DNA of 35,415 nt from an uncultured Clostridia bacterium. GTDB lineage: Bacteria > Bacillota > Clostridia > Christensenellales > Borkfalkiaceae. The stretch covers positions 1 to 35,415 of the forward strand of contig CALVWQ010000019.1 of assembly GCA_944367535.1 (NCBI GenBank). Reading direction: 5' to 3'. The notes below the pieces were generated by a model, which had not been told where the DNA came from, did no database searches, and was given only the letters and a program-made list of their open reading frames with translations. The position numbers and the translations under genes are program-made. Of the stretch, positions 26,914 to 35,415 are shown one piece after another (position 1 is the first letter of the stretch; the number at the start of each line of letters is the position of its first letter).

Positions 26914-28332
26914 TCAAATAATATATTGCTCTTTTTTCTTGGGCGCCTCTTCCATTTCTCTCTTAGTAGCCTCGTATCCTTTTTTCCCGAAAAGTGCATA
27001 CGTGGCGTTTTTGCCGCCCTCGACTCCTGGCTGATTATAAGTATCTATGCCCAGCATTTCACCGCAAAATGCCGTCTGCATTTCAAATAAATACAGCAAT
27101 TCCCCAACCGTAAAAGCATTTACCTCCGGCATTATGATTGTATGATTAAGCCTCCCCGCCGTTGTCAAAGCATATTCGGTGGCAACACGCTCCGAATTGA
27201 TAAGTTCATTCATTGTATGTCCGCAAAGAAATGATACGTCGGGAAATTCTTCGCATCCATTGCTTATAGTGACGTTGCTCCTGAATTTTTCCACCCCGAT
27301 TATCGTTATGACTTTATCAAATGGGCCTTCTCTGTACAACTGAACCTGTGAGTGCTGGTCTGTTACACCGAGCGCCTTCACGGGAGTTTGTCCCGCATAT
27401 ACACTGTTACCGTTTTTATCCGTCGCCTTGCCTAAACTTTCCGCCCACAACTGACAATACCAGTCCGCCATATATCTTAAACTGTCGGCATACGGCATCA
27501 TTACCGATATGTTCTTGCCCTTTTTCATTGCAAGATACTGCAAAAGCGCCGCAAGCAATGCAGGATTTTTCTTCATATCCTTATTCATGCATATCTTATC
27601 CATATACGCGGCGCCCGCGAGCAAGTTCTTTATATCTATACCGACAACTGCCGCAGGCAATAAGCCGACGGGACAAAGTTCCGAAAATCTTCCACCCACC
27701 CCATCGGGTATATAAAATGTTTTAAGTCCCTCGCTCTTTGCTATTTTTATAAGATTTCCCTTCTGTGCGGAAGTGGTGGCAATCATATGTTCATTGGCCT
27801 TGTCCCCGAATTTATTTTTAAGCAAATTCATAATTATAAGGTACTGAGCCATGGTTTCACTAGTAGCACCGCTTTTTGTAACGACATTAAACATCGTCTT
27901 ATTTAAATCGAGTACGTCAAGCAGCGCACTCATTCTTTCGGGGTCAACGTTATCTTCGACATAAAGTTTAGGATACTTACGCTTTGATTTCGGAAGTTCG
28001 TTATGTCTTAAATGACAGAGCGCCTGAAAGACGGCGGTAGGGCCCAACGCCGAACCGCCGATACCGAGAACAACGAAATTATCAAATTTTTTCTTTATTT
28101 CTTTTGCGGTTGCTAATATATCCGCCACAATCTCTTTCTGATTATACGGAAGTTCCGTCCAGCCCATCATCCCCTTACCGCGGTTTTCCGCCACTTTTGC
28201 ATATGCTTCGGCGGCAATCTTTTTTCCCTCCGCAATATCGCCGTCGGAAAAACCGTCATCACCGACGAATTCTTTCATCATATTATTATAATCAAACTTA
28301 ATTTGCATATTTTTACGCCACGTTGCATTCAT
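26914..28332 (-). CDS. pgi: Glucose-6-phosphate isomerase
   Basis: A 472-residue enzyme that interconverts glucose-6-phosphate and fructose-6-phosphate. GIGGSALGP (90-98), SGATSET (154-160) and GVGGRFSELCPVGLLP (211-226) match the family signatures, and DQHSQVQLYREGP holds the conserved histidine region. As first gene of the glycogen operon it connects glycolysis to the glucose phosphates that feed GlgC, or returns degraded glycogen to glycolysis. AAGGAG is 12 bases before the ATG at 28332. An ATG eight codons later (MQIKFDY) would match the usual N-terminus but has no good binding site. Confidence 0.96.
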   Translation of the reverse strand: MNATWRKNMQIKFDYNNMMKEFVGDDGFSDGDIAEGKKIAAEAYAKVAENRGKGMMGWTELPYNQKEIVADILATAKEIKKKFDNFVVLGIGGSALGPTAVFQALCHLRHNELPKSKRKYPKLYVEDNVDPERMSALLDVLDLNKTMFNVVTKSGATSETMAQYLIIMNLLKNKFGDKANEHMIATTSAQKGNLIKIAKSEGLKTFYIPDGVGGRFSELCPVGLLPAAVVGIDIKNLLAGAAYMDKICMNKDMKKNPALLAALLQYLAMKKGKNISVMMPYADSLRYMADWYCQLWAESLGKATDKNGNSVYAGQTPVKALGVTDQHSQVQLYREGPFDKVITIIGVEKFRSNVTISNGCEEFPDVSFLCGHTMNELINSERVATEYALTTAGRLNHTIIMPEVNAFTVGELLYLFEMQTAFCGEMLGIDTYNQPGVEGGKNATYALFGKKGYEATKREMEEAPKKKEQYII

Positions 28333-28379
28333 TACTATATTCTACTCCTTAATTATAAAAACATATTCAAACAATTGTA

Positions 28380-28408
28380 ATTCTAACATAAAAGCAAGAA
28401 TTTGTCAA
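28380..28408 (-). promoter_or_regulatory. Promoter of the pgi-glycogen operon
   Basis: On the minus strand a perfect TTGACA (28408-28403), a 17-base spacer and TAGAAT (28385-28380) form a near-consensus sigma-A promoter. Transcription would start about 40 bases before the pgi ATG. There is no visible riboswitch or attenuator in this leader. Confidence 0.8.
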
Positions 28409-28536
28409 TATCAACTTTCCAATTTTTACCTGTTTTACAAAATAAATACTTGTAATTTACTTATTTTTTTCAAAAGCAATCAAATATAATGCAAAAAGAC
28501 AAAAATGTGCCGATTTATAAAAATATTTATTTAAGC

Positions 28537-28566
28537 AAAAGCCCGAATACAAAGATTCGGGCTTTT
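28537..28566 (-). terminator. valS terminator
   Basis: A perfect 12-bp hairpin, AAAAGCCCGAAT / ATTCGGGCTTTT with a six-base loop, begins two bases after the valS stop codon and ends in TTTT on the minus strand. It separates valS from the glycogen operon promoter downstream on the same strand. Confidence 0.88.
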
Positions 28567-28568
28567 AA

Positions 28569-31196
28569 TTATTTTAACAAATCTTCAATCTGTTTTTTCA
28601 ACTTTACTCTAATATCAAGATATTTGTCGAGTTTTACCTTCTCTGCGTCAACCAAATTTTTCGGAGCTTTTTCAAGGAACCCATTGTTGGAAAGTTTTCC
28701 GCTCGCTCTCGCGATTTCCTGCTCAACATTTTCGAGTTCTTTTTTCAGTCTTAATGTTTCCTTTTCAAAATCGACAAGCTCTCCAAGAGGAATATAAAGT
28801 TCTGCCGAGTCTATGACCTGTGCAACAACCTTTTCTTTCAAGGCTGACTTATCGTTTATGAAAATTATATCGGAAACACCTGCAAGCCTCCCAATAACAG
28901 CCGAATTATTTTTGACCGTTCTTGTCTGTTCGGTGTTGATGTAAAGGCTTACTTTTTTTGAAGGCTGTGCGCCCGTCTGCGACTTTACATTGCGTACACT
29001 TTTTATGATGTTTTTTATAAGTTCGATTTCTTTGACGCTTGCAAAGTAATTAAGACGTGAATTATACCTTGGGAATTCCTCGGTCATGAGAGATTCTCCC
29101 GCCCCGGGAATACTTTGATATATCTTCTCGGTTATAAACGGTATAAAAGGATGCAATAATTTTAAAATATTGGTAAGAACATACACGAGCACGCCCAAAG
29201 TATCGCTCGCCTTTTTCTCATCGTCACCGTAAAGAACGGATTTGGTAAACTCGATATACCAATCGCAAAAATCACTCCACACGAAATCGTAAAGATTGGA
29301 AAGTGCGATACCGAGTTCGTATTTTTCCATATTTACCGTTACTTCTTTTATGACTTTATTAAGACCGGTTATTATCCACTTATCGGCAACCGTAAGTTTA
29401 CAATCCTTAACAGGAGTGATTTTTTTATTTTCGGCATTCAGAAGCACAAATCTGGAAGCATTCCAGATTTTATTCATGAAATTTCTTGCCCCTTCAATCT
29501 TTTCGTCGGAAAAACGCATATCGCTTCCCGCCGCGACGCCGTTAATAAGTGAAAATCTGAGAGTATCAGCGCCGTAGTTTGCGACCACTTCAGTAGGATC
29601 TATTCCGTTACCGAGAGATTTACTCATCTTTCTGCCCTGCGAGTCCCTTACAAGCCCGTGTATAAAAACGTCCTTAAAAGGAATTCGCTTCATATGTTCA
29701 AGTCCCGAGAAAATCATTCTGGCGACCCAGAAGAAAATAATATCATAACCCGTAACAAGAACGTCGGTAGGATAAAAATAATCGAGGTCTTCGGTCTTTT
29801 CCGGAAAACCGAGAGTGGAAAAAGGCCAAAGCGCGGAAGAAAACCACGTGTCGAGCACATCCTCATCCTGCCTGATATGCTCCGAACCGCATTTAGGACA
29901 CTTTTTCAAATCTTCCTTGCTAATTGTCATTTCACCGCAGTCATCGCAATAGAATGCGGGGATTCTGTGCCCCCACCACAACTGACGAGAAATACACCAA
30001 TCCCGGATATCATTCATCCAATTAAAGTATATTTTAGAAAATCTCTCGGGCGTAAACTTTACGCTCTTTTTTCTGACCGCGTCAATTGCAGGTTTGGCGA
30101 GCGGTTTCATTTTGACGAACCACTGTTTCGACACCATAGGTTCGACAGTATGATTACAACGATAACAATGCCCTACGCTATGATGAAGCGGCTCTATTTT
30201 TTCTATCAAACCCGCCGCTTCGAGTTCGGCCACCACTTTTCCGCGACATTCTGTAGCCGGCATTCCGCTGTATTTACCGGCAAAATCATTCATTATGCCG
30301 TCATCATCTATCACTTTAACCACAGGCAACGAATGTCTCAACCCGACCTCAAAGTCGTTGGGGTCGTGCGCAGGAGTAATCTTGACCGCGCCCGTACCGA
30401 AATCAAGTTCAACGTAATTATCCTTAATAATGGGGATTTCTTTATTTACCAATGGCAATATTAGAGTTTTTCCCGCAAGAGATTTATATCTTTTATCTTC
30501 GGGATTGACTGCAACAGCCGTATCACCGAACATGGTCTCGGGTCTTGAAGTGGCAACCACAACATATTCGTCAGAATCTTTTACAGGATATTTAATGTAC
30601 CAGAGATGACTGTCTTCCTCAACATATTCCACCTCTGCGTCAGAAAGCGCAGTTCTGCAATCGGGACACCAGTTTATGATACGGTTTCCCCTGTAAATAA
30701 GCCCTTTTTCATATAAATTTACAAAAACTTCTCTGACGGCGCGGGAACACCGCTCGTCCATGGTAAAAGCAAGTCTCGACCAGTCGCAGGACGCTCCGAG
30801 CAGTTTTAACTGTTCGATTATTCTGCCACCGTACTGTCTTTTCCACTCCCACGCTCTTTCAAGAAATCCGTTTCTGCCGACGTCGCTTTTGGTAAGCCCT
30901 TCTTTTGCCATACTTTCGACAATTTTTAGTTCAGTAGCAATTGAGGCGTGGTCGGTGCCGGGCAACCAAAGCGCGCTGTAACCCTGCATTCTTTTAAATC
31001 TGATAAGCGTATCCTGCAACGTAGAATCAAGTGCATGCCCCATATGCAATTGTCCCGTTATGTTAGGCGGAGGCATAACAATAGTGAAAGGCAGTTTATT
31101 GGGGTCTACTTTCGCTTTGAAATACCCTTTTTTCTCCCATTCCTCATAAATTTCTTTTTCAAATTCGGATGGGTTATATGTTTTTGCCATGTCCAT
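28569..31196 (-). CDS. valS: Valyl-tRNA synthetase
   Basis: An 875-residue class Ia synthetase that charges tRNA-Val. The HIGH motif is HMGH (residues 51-54), the KMSKS motif is at 523-527, and the CP1 editing domain between them has [13 protein letters not shown] and [16 protein letters not shown]. The C-terminal 70 residues form the tRNA-binding coiled coil ([15 protein letters not shown]...). The longest frame would start 34 codons earlier, but AAAGGAG lies nine bases before the ATG at 31196 and the promoter's -10 box lies inside the longer frame, so the shorter start is right. The gene stands alone between its promoter and terminator. Confidence 0.97.
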   Translation of the reverse strand: MDMAKTYNPSEFEKEIYEEWEKKGYFKAKVDPNKLPFTIVMPPPNITGQLHMGHALDSTLQDTLIRFKRMQGYSALWLPGTDHASIATELKIVESMAKEGLTKSDVGRNGFLERAWEWKRQYGGRIIEQLKLLGASCDWSRLAFTMDERCSRAVREVFVNLYEKGLIYRGNRIINWCPDCRTALSDAEVEYVEEDSHLWYIKYPVKDSDEYVVVATSRPETMFGDTAVAVNPEDKRYKSLAGKTLILPLVNKEIPIIKDNYVELDFGTGAVKITPAHDPNDFEVGLRHSLPVVKVIDDDGIMNDFAGKYSGMPATECRGKVVAELEAAGLIEKIEPLHHSVGHCYRCNHTVEPMVSKQWFVKMKPLAKPAIDAVRKKSVKFTPERFSKIYFNWMNDIRDWCISRQLWWGHRIPAFYCDDCGEMTISKEDLKKCPKCGSEHIRQDEDVLDTWFSSALWPFSTLGFPEKTEDLDYFYPTDVLVTGYDIIFFWVARMIFSGLEHMKRIPFKDVFIHGLVRDSQGRKMSKSLGNGIDPTEVVANYGADTLRFSLINGVAAGSDMRFSDEKIEGARNFMNKIWNASRFVLLNAENKKITPVKDCKLTVADKWIITGLNKVIKEVTVNMEKYELGIALSNLYDFVWSDFCDWYIEFTKSVLYGDDEKKASDTLGVLVYVLTNILKLLHPFIPFITEKIYQSIPGAGESLMTEEFPRYNSRLNYFASVKEIELIKNIIKSVRNVKSQTGAQPSKKVSLYINTEQTRTVKNNSAVIGRLAGVSDIIFINDKSALKEKVVAQVIDSAELYIPLGELVDFEKETLRLKKELENVEQEIARASGKLSNNGFLEKAPKNLVDAEKVKLDKYLDIRVKLKKQIEDLLK

Positions 31197-31227
31197 ACAG
31201 ACTTTCTCCTTTAATGTAACAAAATAA

Positions 31228-31256
31228 ATTATACTTGATAAAAGCGGGATTGTCAA
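31228..31256 (-). promoter_or_regulatory. valS promoter
   Basis: On the minus strand a perfect TTGACA (31256-31251), a 17-base spacer and a perfect TATAAT (31233-31228). The start would be near 31221, only about 25 bases before the ATG, leaving no room for a T-box leader. Confidence 0.88.
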
Positions 31257-31273
31257 ATTTTTATCCGCCAACA

Positions 31274-31303
31274 TTGTCAAATATAAGCCGTTTTTCATAA
31301 AAT
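31274..31303 (+). promoter_or_regulatory. Candidate promoter of the ABC importer operon
   Basis: TTGTCA (31274-31279), an 18-base spacer and TAAAAT (31298-31303) precede the lipoprotein gene by about 33 bases. The TTGTCA box is the complement of a second TTGACA on the valS strand. The region is AT-rich, so this is tentative. Confidence 0.4.
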
Positions 31304-31336
31304 AAATTATAAAAGAATCAAAACGGAGATTTATCT

Positions 31337-32326
31337 ATGAAAAAAATCATGCTGCTAATTTTATCGCTTATTATAATAGTCTTGCCATTTTCCGGATGCG
31401 GCGACAAAGACGACCTTAAAACAATCGAACTGAACGAAGTTACGCATTCGGTATTCTATGCACCGCTTTATCTTGCGATAGAAAACGGCTATTTTGCCGA
31501 AGAAGGACTTAAAATCAACCTTACAAACGGCGGAGGTGCGGATAATTCAATGACCGCGGTACTTTCGGGCTCTGCCGATATAGGACTTATGGGCCCCGAA
31601 ACAGTTATATATGTTTATAATCAAAACAAGGCGGATTATCCGAAGGTATTCGGGCAACTGACTCAGAGAGACGGAGCATTCCTCGTTTCGAGAAACGACG
31701 AACCGGACTTTGAATGGACCGACCTTAAAGACAAAGAAATACTCGCAGGAAGGCTTGGAGGCGTTCCCGCAATGACGTTTGAATACATTTTAAAAGAATT
31801 AGGTTTGACAAACAACGTCGATTACACTCTTAATTTCGACGTTGAATTCAACCTTATGACCAGTGCTTTCATAAGCGGAACCGCCGATTACTGCACCGTT
31901 TTCGAACCGACCGCTTCAGAATACGAACAGGCCGGCACTTGGCATATAGTCGCCAGCGTCGGCGAACAGGGCGGCGATATACCCTATACTTCCTTTATAG
32001 CGCTCGGAAGTTATATCGAAAAGAACGCGGACACCATAAAATCCTTTCTGAAAGCCATTAAAAAAGCACACGAATTCATGAATACTCACACCGAACTCGA
32101 AGTGGCGGAAGCCATAGTGAAACAATTCCCGTCAACCAGTATCAAATCAATCGAAACTTCACTTAAAAACTACAAAGCGATTGAAGCATGGAAGACCGAC
32201 CTGCAAGCCACAGAGAACAGTTTTACGAGATTACAGGATATTATGGAAAATTCGGGAGAACTTTCAGCGAGAGTACCGTTTGATAAAATAGTCGACAACT
32301 CATTAGCGCAAGAAGTTTTCGGATAA
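31337..32326 (+). CDS. ABC transporter substrate-binding lipoprotein (NMT1/SsuA/ThiY type)
   Basis: A 329-residue lipoprotein. A hydrophobic signal is followed by the lipobox FSGC with the lipidated cysteine at residue 21, so it is anchored outside the membrane. The mature part matches the NMT1/SsuA-like fold: FYAPLYLAIENGYFAEEGL near residue 40, SGSADIGLMGPE near 75 and a C-terminal helical lobe. Relatives bind sulfonates, nitrate, taurine or thiamine pyrimidine precursors. CGGAG lies eight bases before the ATG. The ATPase and permease genes follow directly. No TPP riboswitch is seen upstream, so the ligand remains open. Confidence 0.92.
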   Translation: MKKIMLLILSLIIIVLPFSGCGDKDDLKTIELNEVTHSVFYAPLYLAIENGYFAEEGLKINLTNGGGADNSMTAVLSGSADIGLMGPETVIYVYNQNKADYPKVFGQLTQRDGAFLVSRNDEPDFEWTDLKDKEILAGRLGGVPAMTFEYILKELGLTNNVDYTLNFDVEFNLMTSAFISGTADYCTVFEPTASEYEQAGTWHIVASVGEQGGDIPYTSFIALGSYIEKNADTIKSFLKAIKKAHEFMNTHTELEVAEAIVKQFPSTSIKSIETSLKNYKAIEAWKTDLQATENSFTRLQDIMENSGELSARVPFDKIVDNSLAQEVFG

Positions 32327-32352
32327 AATAAATTTTTACGGCGGAAAAAACG

Positions 32353-33108
32353 ATGAAAAAACTTTTGGAATTAAAAAACATATCCATGAAATACCAGACT
32401 CTGACCGACGAAATAACTGCGATAGATAATTTAAGTCTTGAATGCGGAGAAGGCGAATTTTTATCTATTATAGGTCCGTCGGGTTGCGGCAAAACAACGG
32501 TACTATCTATCATTGCAGGACTTATACAACCCACGTCGGGAGAAGTGCTCATCGAAGGAAAACCAATGGGAAAAAACTCGGAAGAACTCGGATATATGCT
32601 TCAAAAAGACCAGTTGTTTCCGTGGCGTACAATAGAAAAAAATATTTTTCTGCCGCTGGAAATTAAGAAAATAAACGACTTGGCGCACAAAAATTACGCG
32701 CTTTCGTTACTAAAAAAATACGGGCTTTACGAATTCAGAAAAAACTATCCCGACCAATTGTCGGGTGGAATGCGACAGCGCGCCGCACTTATAAGGACGC
32801 TCGCCTCATCACCCAAACTGCTCCTGCTAGACGAACCGTTTTCCGCACTCGATTATCAAACAAGGTTATCTGTTTGCGACGATGTTTACGGAATTATAAA
32901 AGCTGAGAGCAAAACAGCGGTTTTAGTTACTCACGACATCTCAGAAGCCATATCTATGTCTGACATAATCGTAGTACTTTCCGATAGACCATCAAAGGTA
33001 AAATCGGTTCACAAACCGATAATATCAGGAAATTCCCCGCTGCGAAAAAGAGAAAGTCCGGATTTCAGTATCTGGTTTGAAAAAATATGGAAGGAACTAA
33101 ACGGATGA
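32353..33108 (+). CDS. ABC transporter ATP-binding protein
   Basis: A 251-residue ATPase that powers import by the complex encoded here. Walker A is GPSGCGKTT (41-49), the Q-loop Q84 is in YMLQKDQLFPW, the signature is LSGGMRQR (136-143), Walker B is LLLLDEP (156-162) and the switch histidine is H194. QKDQLFPWRT is typical of the nitrate/sulfonate/taurine importer subfamily. The stop overlaps the permease start by the ATGA arrangement. Confidence 0.94.
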   Translation: MKKLLELKNISMKYQTLTDEITAIDNLSLECGEGEFLSIIGPSGCGKTTVLSIIAGLIQPTSGEVLIEGKPMGKNSEELGYMLQKDQLFPWRTIEKNIFLPLEIKKINDLAHKNYALSLLKKYGLYEFRKNYPDQLSGGMRQRAALIRTLASSPKLLLLDEPFSALDYQTRLSVCDDVYGIIKAESKTAVLVTHDISEAISMSDIIVVLSDRPSKVKSVHKPIISGNSPLRKRESPDFSIWFEKIWKELNG

Positions 33109-33914
33109 AAAAAGATAATAAACTTTCCGCAGAACATTTAAGATATATAAAAAACATAAAACGAGAAACATGCATCGTATGGATATTGAGAATCTCTATC
33201 CTCCTCTTTCTTTTAGGACTTTGGGAACTGCTCGCAAGAACCGGAGTGATAGACCCGTTTATCACAAGTTATCCGACTAAGATAATCGTAACTATCAAAA
33301 ACCTCTTCGTTGAAAACAATCTCGTTTATCACATGACGATAACATTATACGAAACGATTCTCGGATTTTTGATTGCAGTAGGTCTCGGATATGCAATAGC
33401 ACTTGCTTTATGGTGGTCGGAACGGGCGCGGAGAATACTTGAACCATATATAGTCGTGCTTAACAGTCTGCCTAAAATCGCCTTAGGTCCAATAATAATC
33501 GTATGGTGCGGAAGCGGAAGCAAAGCCATAATCTTCATGGCAGTGCTTATAGGCATAATTGTTGCGATAATCACAATGCTGAACGGTTTTCTCGCCACAG
33601 ACAAAAATAAAATCTTTCTTTTAAGGTCTATGGGCGCAAGCAAATTTCAGATACTGCTGAAATTGGTTATCCCGGGGAGCCTGCCCACTTTCATCAGCAT
33701 GCTCAAAATAAGCGTCGGAATGGCATGGATAGGTTCAATTATGGGAGAATATCTAGTTTCGCGTGCAGGACTAGGATATCTTATAGTATACGGCGGGCAG
33801 GTTTTCAAACTCGACCTCGTCATGGCTGCAACCGTTGTACTTTGCATACTCGCAACTCTTATGTATGCTCTTGTCGCGATGCTTGAAAAGTTGATAATAA
33901 AATATAAAAACTGA
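33105..33914 (+). CDS. ABC transporter permease (SsuC/TauC type)
   Basis: A 269-residue inner membrane protein with about six hydrophobic segments. The cytoplasmic coupling loop that docks on the ATPase is LLRSMGASKFQILLKLVIPGSLPT, at about residues 174-197 (read as two adjacent motifs). WELLARTGVIDPFITSYPTKI near the N-terminus is typical of the SsuC/TauC/NrtB group. The ATG at 33105 overlaps the ATPase stop, with AAGGA nine bases upstream; an ATG 18 bases earlier lies inside the ATPase gene and before that binding site. It is the last gene before the terminator. Confidence 0.93.
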   Translation: MKKDNKLSAEHLRYIKNIKRETCIVWILRISILLFLLGLWELLARTGVIDPFITSYPTKIIVTIKNLFVENNLVYHMTITLYETILGFLIAVGLGYAIALALWWSERARRILEPYIVVLNSLPKIALGPIIIVWCGSGSKAIIFMAVLIGIIVAIITMLNGFLATDKNKIFLLRSMGASKFQILLKLVIPGSLPTFISMLKISVGMAWIGSIMGEYLVSRAGLGYLIVYGGQVFKLDLVMAATVVLCILATLMYALVAMLEKLIIKYKN

Positions 33915-33928
33915 ATAAATTTTATCTA

Positions 33929-33973
33929 AATAAAGCCGCATTGAACCAAATTCCAACGCGGCTTTATTATTTT
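33929..33973. terminator. Bidirectional terminator between the ABC importer and spoIVA
   Basis: A perfect 11-bp inverted repeat, AATAAAGCCGC (33929-33939) and GCGGCTTTATT (33958-33968), around an 18-base loop. It is followed by ATTTT on the plus strand and T-rich sequence on the minus strand. It lies between convergent genes, 15 bases after the permease stop. Confidence 0.82.
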
Positions 33974-34027
33974 AAAAAATAATTTATAATATATAATTTA
34001 TTCTTCAATCAACATCATCGCAGATTA

Positions 34028-35415
34028 TCACAGAAGAATACAGATTACCCCGCCCTTATTTTCATTTACAATTCGAGTAACGGTTTTGCGCATTTTTCCC
34101 TGAGCATCCTTCGGCATCGCCGTGATTTTATCGTTTAAGCCTTCACTCACAAGGTCATGCAGCGATTTGCCGAACATGTTGGTCTCCCAAATTCCGGACG
34201 GATTGTCTTCAAATTTCTCACTTATGTATTTAATGAGATCCTCGCCCTGTTTTTCAGTACCTACTATCGGAGAAACTTCTGTCGAAACGTCCACTTTCAT
34301 TATGTGCAGACTAGGCGCCGACGCTTTGAGTTTCACGCCGTATCTTCCGCCCTGTTTTACCAGTACGGGCTCTTCGAGATTCATTTCATCGACAGTCGGA
34401 AGCACAACACCGTAACCGTTTTCTTCTGCCTCGGAAAGCGCGTCTTTTATCTTGGCATACTTGCGCTTTGCCTCTGAAAAAGTTTTAAGATAGCCCATGA
34501 GTTCATAATCGTCCTCTATGTTTTCTCCGCACTCATCAGACAAAACCCTATAAAAAAGACCTGATTTAGGCGTAAGTTTATAATCCGAGACGCCGCAACC
34601 GAGCCGCAATTCGTCAAGTTCTATGTCGTTAAAATCCTCATCGGCAGTAAATGTATTCGGTAATGCCGAAAAATCCTTCATTTTGACCATATCGGATGAC
34701 GCCTTTTTCACACCTTCTACGAGCCTTGTAATAATTTTATTATCGGCAGGAAGCGCCTGCATCCATTTGGGCAATTTCAGATTAAAACCGCTCATAGGGA
34801 ATTCGAGCAATACTTTTTCCATAATTTCGCTTATATCGTCAGACGATAAATTCAAAGCGTTTCCGCATACGACGGATACGCCGTATTTACTTTCGAGCGA
34901 ATTTGCAAGCGACGTCGTGCGATCCGCACTCGGGTCGACACAATTCAAGAAAATTATAAAAGGTTTACCGCAAATATTGAGTTCTTTTATGGTTTTTTCC
35001 TCGGCAGGAACATAATTTTCGCGCGGGATTTCACCGAAACTCCCGTCGGTAGTAACCAAAATTCCAATCGTCGAATAGTCTTCTATAACCTTTTTCGTCC
35101 CTATTTCGGCGGCTTTTTCGAACGGAATTTCCTCATCGCTCCAAGGCGTTTTTACGAGCCGCGGTTTATTATCTTCCTCGTATCCGTTAACGCCGTCAAT
35201 AAGATACCCGACACAGTCCACAAGACGGACATTTGCCGTAGATTTATTTTTAAAATGGACTTTTACCCCGTTTGCGGGAACAATTTTGGGTTGCGTCGTC
35301 ATTATCGTCTTTCCGTCGGCAGATTGCGGCATTTCATCGGTTGCAATCTGTTTCTGAAATTTATTGCCGATATTCGGAATTACGAAATTTTCCATGAATT
35401 TTGTTATTTTATATC
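34028..35415 (-). CDS. spoIVA: Stage IV sporulation protein A, 5' end beyond the window
   Basis: SpoIVA is a spore morphogenetic ATPase that polymerises on the forespore surface and forms the base of the spore coat. At least 455 residues are visible. Numbered from the first in-frame ATG (35395), DEMPQSADGKTIMTTQPKIVP (residues 20-40, with the threonine pair needed for ATP hydrolysis in Bacillus), RLVDCVGY (57-64) and TPWSDEEIPFEKAAEIGT match the Bacillus protein almost block for block. The tail GGVICILL resembles its conserved end. The frame stays open to base 35415, reading YKITKF before that ATG, as in the Bacillus protein just after its P-loop. The ATG is therefore internal, and about 35-40 residues with the Walker A motif lie outside the window. 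Confidence 0.96.
   Translation of the reverse strand, partial: YKITKFMENFVIPNIGNKFQKQIATDEMPQSADGKTIMTTQPKIVPANGVKVHFKNKSTANVRLVDCVGYLIDGVNGYEEDNKPRLVKTPWSDEEIPFEKAAEIGTKKVIEDYSTIGILVTTDGSFGEIPRENYVPAEEKTIKELNICGKPFIIFLNCVDPSADRTTSLANSLESKYGVSVVCGNALNLSSDDISEIMEKVLLEFPMSGFNLKLPKWMQALPADNKIITRLVEGVKKASSDMVKMKDFSALPNTFTADEDFNDIELDELRLGCGVSDYKLTPKSGLFYRVLSDECGENIEDDYELMGYLKTFSEAKRKYAKIKDALSEAEENGYGVVLPTVDEMNLEEPVLVKQGGRYGVKLKASAPSLHIMKVDVSTEVSPIVGTEKQGEDLIKYISEKFEDNPSGIWETNMFGKSLHDLVSEGLNDKITAMPKDAQGKMRKTVTRIVNENKGGVICILL

Noticed and set aside
29658-30464. 268-codon plus-strand frame opposite valS
   Set aside because: It is antisense to conserved ValS sequence, has no domain resemblance and no promoter or binding site.
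31197-31298. 34-residue N-terminal extension of ValS
   Set aside because: It would span the valS promoter's -10 and -35 boxes; AAAGGAG nine bases before the ATG at 31196 fixes the start.
31300-31336. Possible TPP riboswitch ahead of the ABC importer
   Set aside because: No CTGAGA element or paired stems are present and the leader is too short.
34028-35395. SpoIVA as a truncated protein lacking its P-loop
   Set aside because: The frame continues without a stop to the window edge with residues matching the expected upstream region, so the gene is cut by the window rather than truncated.
1-35415. CRISPR array, tRNA or rRNA genes, prophage or secretion cluster
   Set aside because: No regularly spaced repeats, no tRNA-like cloverleaf or rRNA sequence, and no phage structural or integrase genes were seen on either strand.

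Overview
The window reads like the chromosome of an anaerobic, endospore-related member of the Firmicutes (Clostridia). The evidence is a stage IV sporulation protein A gene at the right edge, a clostridial-type glycogen operon with the paired GlgC and GlgD subunits, ferredoxin-dependent 2-oxoacid metabolism, strong AGGAG-type ribosome binding sites, and sigma-A-type promoters with 17-base spacers. A precise genus cannot be read from the sequence. The region is almost fully coding, with no gene-free stretch longer than 300 bases, no rRNA or tRNA gene, and no CRISPR array.

Left part (1-9721). The 3' part of an IS30-family transposase gene enters from the left edge. Facing it is an eight-gene minus-strand operon, in transcription order: sodium/solute symporter, phenylacetate-CoA ligase 2, indolepyruvate oxidoreductase alpha (iorA), beta (iorB), phenylacetate-CoA ligase 1, tandem-ACT protein, amidohydrolase-superfamily protein and class I/II aminotransferase. 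Genes from ligase 2 onward overlap or lie within about 25 bases of each other. The set spells a reversible route between aryl acids and aromatic amino acids: uptake, CoA activation, (de)carboxylation at the 2-oxoacid with ferredoxin, and transamination, probably with an ACT amino-acid sensor. This is the most interesting system in the window.

Middle (9812-16770). Upstream of that operon is purB of the long, human-like type. It is divergent from a plus-strand pair, leuS and a cation-transporting P-type ATPase, across an intergenic region with clear promoters on both strands. A perfect 11-bp bidirectional terminator separates the ATPase from a lone acyl carrier protein gene on the minus strand.

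Glycogen operon (16856-28332, minus strand). In transcription order: pgi, glgB, glgC, glgD, glgA, glgP and a GH13 cyclomaltodextrinase/neopullulanase-like hydrolase, behind a near-consensus promoter. Together they take fructose-6-phosphate to glucose-6-phosphate, make ADP-glucose, build and branch glycogen, and degrade it again by phosphorolysis and hydrolysis. No phosphoglucomutase is included.

Right part (28569-35415). valS (minus) with its own consensus promoter and a terminator is divergent from a three-gene ABC importer of the nitrate/sulfonate/thiamine-precursor type (plus). A bidirectional terminator follows, then spoIVA (minus), whose N-terminus with the P-loop lies beyond the right edge. 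Most start sites were chosen by ribosome binding site position rather than by the longest open frame; several longest frames would need a TTG or GTG start with no binding site.
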